DNA from: Auanema rhodensis
Taxonomy: Eukaryota; Nematoda; Chromadorea; Rhabditida; Rhabditidae
DNA length: 64,000 nucleotides
Assembly: GCA_964057225.1 (NCBI GenBank)
Contig: OZ059894.1
Coordinates: forward strand, 1,550,001-1,614,000
Reading direction: 5' to 3'
Shown: positions 25,274-39,500 of the stretch, in pieces
Numbering within the stretch: the stretch's first letter is position 1
How the letters are laid out: each line of letters opens with the position of its first letter
Position numbers and translations under genes: made by a program
The notes under the pieces: generated by a model
Database searches by the model: none
Told to the model about the DNA's origin: nothing
What the model saw: only the letters and a program-made list of their open reading frames with translations

Positions 25274-26677
25274 ATTTAGCAAAAAGTAGATGTTTTTAGA
25301 TTCCTTTTTTCAAGGCAAAGACGATGGACAATGTTATTCAACGAAAAAATTAATTCTTCAGGGTGAAAATCGAGGATATAAGTGTGAACTTATATCAGTT
25401 GATATCTCGGTGCATTTTTAAGCTAGCGCAAATCTGATAACACAGATCGACGCAGCTCAAAAATCCGCATCGAATGCACTATACTACATTGAGAAACGCT
25501 TAATACAAAAATTAGTTATGATCGTTTGAAAAATGATGCATTAGTGTATGTTGAGTTTCCATGTACACTCAACATTGCTTCCAAAAACATTTTGACAAAA
25601 ATTTTTTCAAAAAATTTCAAAATAATTTAGCAAAAAGTAGATGTTTTTAGATTCCTTTTTTCAAGGCAAAGACGATGGACAATGTTATTCAACGAAAAAA
25701 TTAATTCTTCAGGGTGAAAATCGAGGATATAAGTGTGAACTTATATCAGTTGATATCTCGGTGCATTTTTAAGCTAGCGCAAATCTGATAACACAGATCG
25801 ACGCAGCTTAAAAATTCGCATCGAATGCACTATACTACATTGAGAAACGCTAAATACAAAAATTAGTTATGATCGTTTGAAAAATGATGCATTAGTGTAT
25901 GTTGAGTTTCCATGTACACTCAACATTGCTTCCAAAAACATTTTGACAAAAATTTTTTCAAAAAATTTCAAAATAATTTAGCAAAAAGTAGATGTTTTTA
26001 GATTCCTTTTTTCAAGGCAAAGACGATGGACAATGTTATTCAACGAAAAAATTAATTCTTCAGGGTGAAAATCGAGGATATAAGTGTGAACTTATATCAG
26101 TTGATATCTCGGTGCATTTTTAAGCTAGCGCAAATCTGATAACACAGATCGACGCAGCTCAAAAATCCGCATCGAATGCACTATACTACATTGAGAAACG
26201 CTTAATACAAAAATTAGTTATGATCGTTTGAAAAATGATGCATTAGTGTATGTTGAGTTTCCATGTACACTCAACATTGCTTCCAAAAACATTTTGACAA
26301 AAATTTTTTCAAAAAATTTCAAAATAATTTAGCAAAAAGTAGATGTTTTTAGATTCCTTTTTTCAAGGCAAAGACGATGGACAATGTTATTCAACGAAAA
26401 AATTAATTCTTCAGGGTGAAAATCGAGGATATAAGTGTGAACTTATATCAGTTGATATCTCGGTGCATTTTTAAGCTAGCGCAAATCTGATAACACAGAT
26501 CGACGCAGCTTAAAAATTCGCATCGAATGCACTATACTACATTGAGAAACGCTAAATACAAAAATTAGTTATGATCGTTTGAAAAATGATGCATTAGTGT
26601 ATGTTGAGTTTCCATGTACACTCAACATTGCTTCCAAAAACATTTTGACAAAAATTTTTTCAAAAAATTTCAAAATA
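25274..26677. repeat. 702-bp dimeric HOR, two near-identical copies
   Basis: Units 25274 and 25976 share cagctCaaaaatcc. Units 25625 and 26327 share aaaaatTcgc and cgctAaatac. I see no other differences between the two dimers, so this looks like a very recent duplication. Confidence 0.88.
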
Positions 26678-27730
26678 ATTTAGCAAAAAGTAGATGTTTT
26701 TAGATTCCTTTTTTCAAGGCAAAGACGATGGACAATGTTATTCAACGAAAAAATTAATTCTTCAGGGTGAAAATCGAGGATATAAGTGTGAACTTATATC
26801 AGTTGATATCTCGGTGCATTTTTAAGCTAGCGCAAATCTGATAACACAGATCGACGCAGCTTAAAAATCCGCATCGAATGCACTATATTACTTTGAGAAA
26901 CGCTTAATACAAAAATTAGTTATGATCGTTTGAAAAATGATGCATTAGTGTATGTTGAGTTTCCATGTACACTCAACATTGCTTCCAAAAACATTTTGAC
27001 AAAAATTTTTTCAAAAAATTTCAAAATAATTTAGCAAAAAGTAGATGTTTTTAGATTCCTTTTTTCAAGGCAAAGACGATGGACAATCTTATTCAACGAA
27101 AAAATTAATTCTTCAGGGTGAAAATCGAGGATATAAGTGTGAACTTATATCAGTTGATATCTCGGTGCATTTTTAAGCTAGCGCAAATCTGATAACACAG
27201 ATCGACGCAGCTTAAAAATCCGCATCGAATGCACTATATTACTTTGAGAAACGCTTAATACAAAAATTAGTTATGATCGTTTGAAAAATGATGCATTAGT
27301 GTATGTTGAGTTTCCATGTACACTCAACATTGCTTCCAAAAACATTTTGACAAAAATTTTTTCAAAAAATTTCAAAATAATTTAGCAAAAAGTAGATGTT
27401 TTTAGATTCCTTTTTTCAAGGCAAAGACGATGGACAATCTTATTCAACGAAAAAATTAATTCTTCAGGGTGAAAATCGAGGATATAAGTGTGAACTTATA
27501 TCAGTTGATATCTCGGTGCATTTTTAAGCTAGCGCAAATCTGATAACACAGATCGACGCAGCTTAAAAATCCGCATCGAATGCACTATATTACTTTGAGA
27601 AACGCTTAATACAAAAATTAGTTATGATCGTTTGAAAAATGATGCATTAGTGTATGTTGAGTTTCCATGTACACTCAACATTGCTTCCAAAAACATTTTG
27701 ACAAAAATTTTTTCAAAAAATTTCAAAATA
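26678..27730. repeat. Three near-identical monomers
   Basis: The units at 26678, 27029 and 27380 share tatattacTttgag. The last two also share gacaatCttattc. This is consistent with successive single-monomer duplications. Confidence 0.85.
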
Positions 27731-28081
27731 ATTTAGCAAAAAGTAGATGTTTTTAGATTCCTTTTTTCAAGGCAAAGACAATCGACAATGTTTTTCAACG
27801 AAAAAATTAATTCTTCAGGGTGAAAATCGAGGATATAAGTGTGAACTTATATCAGTTGATATCTCGGTGCATTTTTAAGCTAGCGCAAATCTGATAACAC
27901 AGATCGACGCAGCTTAAAAATCCGCATCGAATGCACTATACTACATTGAGAAACGCTTAATACAAAAATTAGTTATGATCGTTTGAAAAATGATGCATTA
28001 GTGTATGTTGAGTTTCCATGTACACTCAACATTGCTTCCAAAAACATTTTGACAAAAATTTTTTCGAAAAATTTCAAAATA

Positions 28082-28783
28082 ATTTAGCAAAAAGTAGATG
28101 TTTTTAGATTCCTTTTTTCAAGGCAAAGACGATGGACAATGTTATTCAACGAAAAAATTAATTCTTCAGGGTGAAAATCGAGGATATAAGTGTGAACTTA
28201 TATCAGTTGATATCTCGGTGCATTTTTAAGCTAGCGCAAATCTGATAACACAGATCGACGCAGCTTAAAAATCCGCATCGAATGCACTATACTACATTGA
28301 GAAACGCTTAATACAAAAATTAGTTATGATCGTTTGAAAAATGATGCATTAGTGTATGTTGAGTTTCCATGTACACTCAACATTGCTTCCAAAAACATTT
28401 TGACAAAACTTTTTTCGAAAAATTTCAAAATAATTTAGCAAAAAGTAGATGTTTTTAGATTCCTTTTTTCAAGGCAAAGACGATGGACAATGTTATTCAA
28501 CGAAAAAATTAATTCTTCAGGGTGAAAATCGAGGATATAAGTGTGAACTTATATCAGTTGATATCTCGGTGCATTTTTAAGCTAGCGCAAAGCTGATAAC
28601 ACAGATCGACGCAGCTTAAAAATCCGCATCGAATGCACTACATTACATTGAGAAACGCTTAATACAAAAATTAGTTATGATCGTTTGAAAAATGATGCAT
28701 TAGTGTATGTTGAGTTTCCATGTACACTCAACATTGCTTCCAAAAACATTTTGACAAAAAATTTTTCGAAAAATTTCAAAATA
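28082..28783. repeat. Distant copy of the 13-kb dimer
   Basis: Unit 28082 has ctatactac with the aaaacttttttcg tail, and unit 28433 has gcaaaGctgat with ctacattac. This is the same pair and order as 12988-14391. It lies outside that block and indicates non-local exchange, gene conversion or an ancient larger duplication. Confidence 0.8.
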
Positions 28784-29134
28784 ATTTAGCAAAAAGTAGA
28801 TGTTTTTAGATTCCTTTTTTCAAGGCAAAGACGATGGACAATGTTATTCAACGAAAAAATTAATTCTTCAGGGTGAAAATCGAGGATATAAGTGTGAACT
28901 TATATCAGTTGATATCTCGGTGCATTTTTAAGCTAGCGCAAATCTGATAACACAGATCGACGCAGCTTAAAAATCCGCATCGAATGCACTATACTACATT
29001 GAGAAACGCTTAATACAAAAATTAGTTATGATCGTTTGAAAAATGATGCATTAGTGTATGTTGAGTTTCCATGTACACTCAACATTGCTTCCAAAAACAT
29101 TTTGACAAAAATTTTTTCAAAAAATTTCAAAATA

Positions 29135-32100
29135 ATTTAGCAAAAAGTAGATGTTTTTAGATTCCTTTTTTCAAGGCAAAGACGATGGACGATGTTATTC
29201 AACGAAAAAATTAATTCTTCAGGGTGAAAATCGAGGATATAAGTGTGAACTTATATCAGTTGATATCTCGGTGCATTTTTAAGCTAGCGCAAATCTGATA
29301 ACACAGATCGACGCAGCTTAAAAATCCGCATCGAATGCACTATACTACATTGAGAAACGCTTAATACAAAAATTAGTTATGATCGTTTGAAAAATGATGC
29401 ATTAGTGTATGTTGAGTTTCCATGTACACTCAACATTGCTTCCAAAAACATTTTGACAAAAATTTTTTCAAAAAATTTCAAAATAATTTAGCAAAAAGTA
29501 GATGTTTTTAGATTCCTTTTTTCAAGGCAAAGACGATGGACAATGTTATTCAACGAAAAAATTAATTCTTCAGGGTGAAAATCGAGGATATAAGTGTGAA
29601 CTTATATCAGTTGATATCTCGGTGCATTTTCAAGCTAGCGCAAATCTGATAACACAGATCGACGCAGCTTAAAAATTCGCATCGAATGCACTATACTACA
29701 TTGAGAAACGCTCAATACAAAAATTAGTTATGATCGTTTGAAAAATGATGCATTAGTGTATGTTGAGTTTCCATGTACACTCAACATTGCTTCCAAAAAC
29801 ATTTTGACAAAAATTTTTTCAAAAAATTTCAAAATAATTTAGCAAAAAGTAGATGTTTTTAGATTCCTTTTTTCAAGGCAAAGACGATGGACAATGTTAT
29901 TCAACGAAAAAATTAATTCTTCAGGGTGAAAATCGAGGATATAAGTGTGAACTTATATCAGTTCATATCTCGGTGCATTTTTAAGCTAGCGCAAATCTGA
30001 TAACACAGATCGACGCAGCTTAAAAATCCGCATCGAATGCACCATATTACTTTGAGAAACGCTTAATACAAAAATTAGTTATGATCGTTTGAAAAATGAT
30101 GCATTAGTGTATGTTGAGTTTCCATGTACACTCAACATTGCTTCCAAAAACATTTTGACAAAACTTTTTTCGAAAAATTTCGAAATAATTTAGCAAAAAG
30201 TAGATGTTTTTAGATTCCTTTTTTCAAGGCAAAGACGATGGACAATGTTATTCAACGAAAAAATTAATTCTTCATTGTGAAAATCGAGGATATAAGTGTG
30301 AACTTATATCAGTTGATATCTCGGTGCATTTTTAAGCTAGCGCAAATCTGATAACACAGATCGACGCAGCTTAAAAATCCGCATCGAATGCACTATACTA
30401 CATTGAGAAACGCTTAATACACAAATTAGTTATGATCGTTTGAAAAATGATGCATTAGTGTATGTTGAGTTTCCATGTACACTCAACATTGCTTCCAAAA
30501 ACATTTTGACAAAAATTTTTTCAAAAAATTTCAAAATAATTTAGCAAAAAGTAGATGTTTTTAGATTCCTTTTTTCAAAACAAAGACGATGGACAATGTT
30601 ATTCAACGAAAAAATTAATTCTTCAGGGTGAAAATCGAGGATATAAGTGTGAACTTATATCAGTTGATATCTCGGTGCATTTTTAAGCTAGCGCAAATCT
30701 GATAACACAGATCGACGCAGCTCAAAAATCCGCATCGAATGCACTATACTACATTGAGAAACGCTTAATACAAAAATTAGTTATGATCGTTTGAAAAATG
30801 ATGCATTAGTGTATGTTGAGTTTCCATGTACACTCAACATTGCTTCCAAAAACATTTTGACAAAAATTTTTTCAAAAAATTTCAAAATAATTTAGCAAAA
30901 AGTAGATGTTTTTAGATTCCTTTTTTCAAGGCAAAGACGATGGACGATGTTATTCAACGAAAAAATTAATTCTTCAGGGTGAAAATCGAGGATATAAGTG
31001 TGAACTTATATCAGTTGATATCTCGGTGCATTTTTAAGCTAGCGCAAATCTGATAACAAAGATCGACGCAGCTTAAAAATCCGCATCGAATGCACTATAC
31101 TACATTGAGAAACGCTTAATACAAAAATTAGTTATGATCGTTTGAAAAATGATGCATTAGTGTATGTTGAGTTTCCATGTACACTCAACATTGCTTCCAA
31201 AAACATTTTGACAAAAATTTTTTCAAAAAATTTCAAAATAATTTAGCAAAAAGTAGATGTTTTTAGATTCCTTTTTTCAAGGCAAAGACGATGGACAATG
31301 TTATTCAACGAAAAAATTAATTCTTCAGGGTGAAAATCGAGGATATAAGTGTGAACTTATATCAGTTGATATCTCGGTGCATTTTCAAGCTAGCGCAAAT
31401 CTGATAACACAGATCGACGCAGCTTAAAAATTCGCATCGAATGCACTATACTACATTGAGAAACGCTCAATACAAAAATTAGTTATGATCGTTTGAAAAA
31501 TGATGCATTAGTGTATGTTGAGTTTCCATGTACACTCAACATTGCTTCCAAAAACATTTTGACAAAAATTTTTCAAAAAATTTCAAAATAATTTAGCAAA
31601 AAGTAGATGTTTTTAGATTCCTTTTTTCAAGGCAAAGACGATGGACAATGTTATTCAACGAAAAAATTAATTCTTCAGGGTGAAAATTGAGGATATAAGT
31701 GTGAACTTATATCAGTTCATATCTCGGTGCATTTTTAAGCTAGCGCAAATCTGATAACACAGATCGACGCAGCTTAAAAATCCGCATCGAATGCACCATA
31801 TTACTTTGAGAAACGCTTAATACAAAAATTAGTTATGATCGTTTGAAAAATGATGCATTAGTGTATGTTGAGTTTCCATGTACACTCAACATTGCTTCCA
31901 AAAACATTTTGACAAAACTTTTTTCGAAAAATTTCGAAATAATTTAGCAAAAAGTAGATGTTTTTAGATTCCTTTTTTCAAGGCAAAGACGATGGACAAT
32001 GTTATTCAACGAAAAAATTAATTCTTCATTGTGAAAATCGAGGATATAAGTGTGAACTTATATCAGTTGATATCTCGGTGCATTTTTAAGCTAGCGCAAA

Positions 32101-35100
32101 TCTGATAACACAGATCGACGCAGCTTAAAAATCCGCATCGAATGCACTATACTACTTTGAGAAACGCTTAATACACAAATTAGTTATGATCGTTTGAAAA
32201 ATGATGCATTAGTGTATGTTGAGTTTCCATGTACACTCAACATTGCTTCCAAAAACATTTTGACAAAAATTTTTTCAAAAAATTTCAAAATAATTTAGCA
32301 AAAAGTAGATGTTTTTAGATTCCTTTTTTCAAGGCAAAGACGATGGACAATGTTATTCAACGAAAAAATTAATTCTTCAGGGTGAAAATCGAGGATATAA
32401 GTGTGAACTTATATCAGTTGATATCTCGGTGCATTTTCAAGCTAGCGCAAATCTGATAACACAGATCGACGCAGCTTAAAAATTCGCATCGAATGCACTA
32501 TACTACATTGAGAAACGCTCAATACAAAAATTAGTTATGATCGTTTGAAAAATGATGCATTAGTGTATGTTGAGTTTCCATGTACACTCAACATTGCTTC
32601 CAAAAACATTTTGACAAAAATTTTTTCAAAAAATTTCAAAATAATTTAGCAAAAAGTAGATGTTTTTAGATTCCTTTTTTCAAGGCAAAGACGATGGACA
32701 ATGTTATTCAACGAAAAAATTAATTCTTCAGGGTGAAAATCGAGGATATAAGTGTGAACTTATATCAGTTCATATCTCGGTGCATTTTTAAGCTAGCGCA
32801 AATCTGATAACACAGATCGACGCAGCTTAAAAATCCGCATCGAATGCACCATATTACTTTGAGAAACGCTTAATACAAAAATTAGTTATGATCGTTTGAA
32901 AAATGATGCATTAGTGTATGTTGAGTTTCCATGTACACTCAACATTGCTTCCAAAAACATTTTGACAAAACTTTTTTCGAAAAATTTCGAAATAATTTAG
33001 CAAAAAGTAGATGTTTTTAGATTCCTTTTTTCAAGGCAAAGACGATGGACAATGTTATTCAACGAAAAAATTAATTCTTCATTGTGAAAATCGAGGATAT
33101 AAGTGTGAACTTATATCAGTTGATATATCGGTGCATTTTTAAGCTAGCGCAAATCTGATAACACAGATCGACGCAGCTTAAAAATCCGCATCGAATGCAC
33201 TATACTACATTGAGAAACGCTTAATACACAAATTAGTTATGATCGTTTGAAAAATGATGCATTAGTGTATGTTGAGTTTCCATGTACACTCAACATTGCT
33301 TCCAAAAACATTTTGACAAAAATTTTTTCAAAAAATTTCAAAATAATTTAGCAAAAAGTAGATGTTTTTAGATTCCTTTTTTCAAGGCAAAGACGATGGA
33401 CAATGTTATTCAACGAAAAAATTAATTCTTCAGGGTGAAAATCGAGGATATAAGTGTGAACTTATATCAGTTGATATCTCGGTGCATTTTTAAGCTAGCG
33501 CAAATCTGATAACACAGATCGACGCAGCTCAAAAATCCGCATCGAATGCACTATACTACATTGAGAAACGCTTAATACAAAAATTAGTTATGATCGTTTG
33601 AAAAATGATGCATTAGTGTATGTTGAGTTTCCATGTACACTCAACATTGCTTCCAAAAACATTTTGACAAAAATTTTTTCAAAAAATTTCAAAATAATTT
33701 AGCAAAAAGTAGATGTTTTTAGATTCCTTTTTTCAAGGCAAAGACGATGGACGATGTTATTCAACGAAAAAATTAATTCTTCAGGGTGAAAATCGAGGAT
33801 ATAAGTGTGAACTTATATCAGTTGATATCTCGGTGCATTTTTAAGCTAGCGCAAATCTGATAACACAGATCGACGCAGCTTAAAAATCCGCATCGAATGC
33901 ACTATACTACATTGAGAAACGCTTAATACAAAAATTAGTTATGATCGTTTGAAAAATGATGCATTAGTGTATGTTGAGTTTCCATGTACACTCAACATTG
34001 CTTCCAAAAACATTTTGACAAAAATTTTTTCAAAAAATTTCAAAATAATTTAGCAAAAAGTAGATGTTTTTACATTCCTTTTTTCAAGGCAAAGACGATG
34101 GACAATGTTATTCAACGAAAAAATTAATTCTTCAGGGTGAAAATCGAGGATATAAGTGTGAACTTATATCAGTTGATATCTCGGTGCATTTTCAAGCTAG
34201 CGCAAATCTGATAACACAGATCGACGCAGCTTAAAAATTCGCATCGAATGCACTATACTACATTGAGAAACGCTCAATACAAAAATTAGTTATGATCGTT
34301 TGAAAAATGATGCATTAGTGTATGTTGAGTTTCCATGTACACTCAACATTGCTTCCAAAAACATTTTGACAAAAATTTTTTCAAAAAATTTCAAAATAAT
34401 TTAGCAAAAAGTAGATGTTTTTAGATTCCTTTTTTCAAGGCAAAGACGATGGACAATGTTATTCAACGAAAAAATTAATTCTTCAGGGTGAAAATCGAGG
34501 ATATAAGTGTGAACTTATATCAGTTGATATCTCGGTGCATTTTTAAGCTAGCGCAAATCTGATAACACAGATCGACGCAGCTTGAAAATCCGCATCGAAT
34601 GCACTATACTACTTTGAGAAACGCTTAATACAAAAATTAGTTATGATCGTTTGAAAAATGATGCATTAGTGTATGTTGAGTTTCCATGTACACTCAACAT
34701 TGCTTCCAAAAACATTTTGACAAAACTTTTTTCGAAAAATTTCGAAATAATTTAGCAAAAAGTAGATGTTTTTAGATTCCTTTTTTCAAGGCAAAGACGA
34801 TGGACAATGTTATTCAACGAAAAAATTAATTCTTCATTGTGAAAATCGAGGATATAAGTGTGAACTTATATCAGTTGATATCTCGGTGCATTTTTAAGCT
34901 AGCGCAAATCTGATAACACAGATCGACGCAGCTTAAAAATCCGCATCGAATGCACTATACTACATTGAGAAACGCTTAATACACAAATTAGTTATGATCG
35001 TTTGAAAAATGATGCATTAGTGTATGTTGAGTTTCCATGTACACTCAACATTGCTTCCAAAAACATTTTGACAAAAATTTTTTCAAAAAATTTCAAAATA
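29135..35100. repeat. Pentameric HOR family (1755 bp) with partial copies
   Basis: Five monomer types recur in order: a = ggacGatgttattc; b = ttttCaagc, aaaatTcgc and cgctCaatac; c = cagttCatatc and gcacCatattac; d = cttcaTTgtg and aatacaCaaat; e = cagctCaaaaatcc. The order is a-b-c-d-e from 29135, a-b-c-d from 30890, b-c-d-e from 32293 and a-b-c'-d from 33697. The e and a monomers are missing at the 32292/32293 junction. The c' unit (34399) lacks the c-specific head but keeps its tail. The c units lose the EcoRV site. Confidence 0.88.
31241..31590. repeat. 350-bp monomer with one T fewer
   Basis: The T run before caaaaaattt is five bases (31569-31573) rather than six. This returns the array to the phase lost at 16178. 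As with that change, a homopolymer sequencing error cannot be excluded. Confidence 0.9.
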
Positions 35101-36504
35101 ATTTAGCAAAAAGTAGATGTTTTTAGATTCCTTTTTTCAAGGCAAAGACGATGGACAATGTTATTCAACGAAAAAATTAATTCTTCAGGGTGAAAATCGA
35201 GGATATAAGTGTGAACTTATATCAGTTGATATCTCGGTGCATTTTTAAGCTAGCGCAAATCTGATAACACAGATCGACGCAGCTTGAAAATCCGCATCGA
35301 ATGCACTATACTACTTTGAGAAACGCTTAATACAAAAATTAGTTATGATCGTTTGAAAAATGATGCATTAGTGTATGTTGAGTTTCCATGTACACTCAAC
35401 ATAGCTTCCAAAAACATTTTGACAAAAATTTTTTCGAAAAATTTCAGAATAATTTAGCAAAAAGTAGATGTTTTTAGATTTCTTTTTTCAAGGCAAAGAC
35501 GATGGACAATGTTATTCAACGAAAAAATTAATTCTTCAGGGTGAAAATCGAGGATATAAGTGTGAACTTATATCAGTTGATATCTCGGTGCATTTTTAAG
35601 CTAGCGCAAATCTGATAACACAGATCGACGCAGCTTGAAAATCCGCATCGAATGCACTATACTACTTTGAGAAACGCTTAATACAAAAATTAGTTATGAT
35701 CGTTTGAAAAATGATGCATTAGTGTATGTTGAGTTTCCATGTACACTCAACATTGCTTCCAAAAACATTTTGACAAAAATTTTTTCGAAAAATTTCAAAA
35801 TATTTTAGCAAAAAGTATATGTTTTTAGATTCCTTTTTTCAAGGCAAAGACGATGGACAATGTTATTCAACGAAAAAATTAATTCTTCAGGGTGAAAATC
35901 GAGGATATAAGTGTGAACTTATATCAGTTGATATCTCGGTGCATTTTTAAGCTAGCGCAAATCTGATAACACAGATCGACGCAGCTTGAAAATCCGCATC
36001 GAATGCACTATACTAAATTGATGAACGCTTAATACAAAAATTAGTTATGATCGTTTGAAAAATGATGCATTAGTGTATGTTGAGTTTCCATGTACACTCA
36101 ACATTGCTTCCAAAAACATTTTGACAAAAATTTTTTCGAAAAATTTCAAAATATTTTAGCAAAAAGTATATGTTTTTAGATTCCTTTTTTCAAGGCAAAG
36201 ACGATGGACAATGTTATTCAACGAAAAAATTAATTCTTCAGGGTGAAAATCGAGGATATAAGTGTGAACTTATATCAGTTGATATCTCGGTGCATTTTTA
36301 AGCTAGCGCAAATCTGATAACACAGATCGACGCAGCTTGAAAATCCGCATCGAATGCACTATACTAAATTGATGAACGCTTAATACAAAAATTAGTTATG
36401 ATCGTTTGAAAAATGATGCATTAGTGTATGTTGAGTTTCCATGTACACTCAACATTGCTTCCAAAAACATTTTGACAAAAATTTTTTCGAAAAATTTCAA
36501 AATA

Positions 36505-39500
36505 TTTTAGCAAAAAGTATATGTTTTTAGATTCCTTTTTTCAAGGCAAAGACGATGGACAATGTTATTCAACGAAAAAATTAATTCTTCAGGGTGAAAA
36601 TCGAGGATATAAGTGTGAACTTATATCAGTTGATATCTCGGTGCATTTTTAAGCTAGCGCAAATCTGATAACACAGATCGACGCAGCTTGAAAATCCGCA
36701 TCGAATGCACTATACTACATTGAGGAACGCTTAATACAAAAATTAGTTATGATCGTTTGAAAAATGATGCATTAGTGTATGTTGAGTTTCCATGTACACT
36801 CAACATAGCTTCCAAAAACATTTTGACAAAAATTTTTTCGAAAAATTTCAGAATAATTTAGCAAAAAGTAGATGTTTTTAGATTTCTTTTTTCAAGGCAA
36901 AGACGATGGACAATGTTATTCAACGAAAAAATTAATTCTTCAGGGTGAAAATCGAGGATATAAGTGTGAACTTATATCAGTTGATATCTCGGTGCATTTT
37001 TAAGCTAGCGCAAATCTGATAACACAGATCGACGCAGCTTGAAAATCCGCATCGAATGCACTATACTACTTTGAGAAACGCTTAATACAAAAATTAGTTA
37101 TGATCGTTTGAAAAATGATGCATTAGTGTATGTTGAGTTTCCATGTACACTCAACATAGCTTCCAAAAACATTTTGACAAAAATTTTTTCGAAAAATTTC
37201 AGAATAATTTAGCAAAAAGTAGATGTTTTTAGATTTCTTTTTTCAAGGCAAAGACGATGGACAATGTTATTCAACGAAAAAATTAATTCTTCAGGGTGAA
37301 AATCGAGGATATAAGTGTGAACTTATATCAGTTGATATCTCGGTGCATTTTTAAGCTAGCGCAAATCTGATAACACAGATCGACGCAGCTTGAAAATCCG
37401 CATCGAATGCACTATACTACTTTGAGAAACGCTTAATACAAAAATTAGTTATGATCGTTTGAAAAATGATGCATTAGTGTATGTTGAGTTTCCATGTACA
37501 CTCAACATTGCTTCCAAAAACATTTTGACAAAAATTTTTTCGAAAAATTTCAAAATATTTTAGCAAAAAGTATATGTTTTTAGATTCCTTTTTTCAAGGC
37601 AAAGACGATGGACAATGTTATTCAACGAAAAAATTAATTCTTCAGGGTGAAAATCGAGGATATAAGTGTGAACTTATATCAGTTGATATCTCGGTGCATT
37701 TTTAAGCTAGCGCAAATCTGATAACACAGATCGACGCAGCTTGAAAATCCGCATCGAATGCACTATACTAAATTGATGAACGCTTAATACAAAAATTAGT
37801 TATGATCGTTTGAAAAATGATGCATTAGTGTATGTTGAGTTTCCATGTACACTCAACATTGCTTCCAAAAACATTTTGACAAAAATTTTTTCGAAAAATT
37901 TCAAAATATTTTAGCAAAAAGTATATGTTTTTAGATTCCTTTTTTCAAGGCAAAGACGATGGACAATGTTATTCAACGAAAAAATTAATTCTTCAGGGTG
38001 AAAATCGAGGATATAAGTGTGAACTTATATCAGTTGATATCTCGGTGCATTTTTAAGCTAGCGCAAATCTGATAACACAGATCGACGCAGCTTGAAAATC
38101 CGCATCGAATGCACTATACTAAATTGATGAACGCTTAATACAAAAATTAGTTATGATCGTTTGAAAAATGATGCATTAGTGTATGTTGAGTTTCCATGTA
38201 CACTCAACATTGCTTCCAAAAACATTTTGACAAAAATTTTTTCGAAAAATTTCAAAATATTTTAGCAAAAAGTATATGTTTTTAGATTCCTTTTTTCAAG
38301 GCAAAGACGATGGACAATGTTATTCAACGAAAAAATTAATTCTTCAGGGTGAAAATCGAGGATATAAGTGTGAACTTATATCAGTTGATATCTCGGTGCA
38401 TTTTTAAGCTAGCGCAAATCTGATAACACAGATCGACGCAGCTTGAAAATCCGCATCGAATGCACTATACTAAATTGATGAACGCTTAATACAAAAATTA
38501 GTTATGATCGTTTGAAAAATGATGCATTAGTGTATGTTGAGTTTCCATGTACACTCAACATTGCTTCCAAAAACATTTTGACAAAAATTTTTTCGAAAAA
38601 TTTCAAAATATTTTAGCAAAAAGTATATGTTTTTAGATTCCTTTTTTCAAGGCAAAGACGATGGACAATGTTATTCAACGAAAAAATTAATTCTTCAGGG
38701 TGAAAATCGAGGATATAAGTGTGAACTTATATCAGTTGATATCTCGGTGCATTTTTAAGCTAGCGCAAATCTGATAACACAGATCGACGCAGCTTGAAAA
38801 TCCGCATCGAATGCACTATACTAAATTGATGAACGCTTAATACAAAAATTAGTTATGATCGTTTGAAAAATGATGCATTAGTGTATGTTGAGTTTCCATG
38901 TACACTCAACATTGCTTCCAAAAACATTTTGACAAAAATTTTTTCGAAAAATTTCAAAATATTTTAGCAAAAAGTATATGTTTTTAGATTCCTTTTTTCA
39001 AGGCAAAGACGATGGACAATGTTATTCAACGAAAAAATTAATTCTTCAGGGTGAAAATCGAGGATATAAGTGTGAACTTATATCAGTTGATATCTCGGTG
39101 CATTTTTAAGCTAGCGCAAATCTGATAACACAGATCGACGCAGCTTGAAAATCCGCATCGAATGCACTATACTACTTTGAGAAACGCTTAATACAAAAAT
39201 TAGTTATGATCGTTTGAAAAATGATGCATTAGTGTATGTTGAGTTTCCATGTACACTCAACATTGCTTCCAAAAACATTTTGACAAAAATTTTTTCGAAA
39301 AATTTCAAAATATTTTAGCAAAAAGTATATGTTTTTAGATTCCTTTTTTCAAGGCAAAGACGATGGACAATGTTATTCAACGAAAAAATTAATTCTTCAG
39401 GGTGAAAATCGAGGATATAAGTGTGAACTTATATCAGTTGATATCTCGGTGCATTTTTAAGCTAGCGCAAATCTGATAACACAGATCGACGCAGCTTGAA

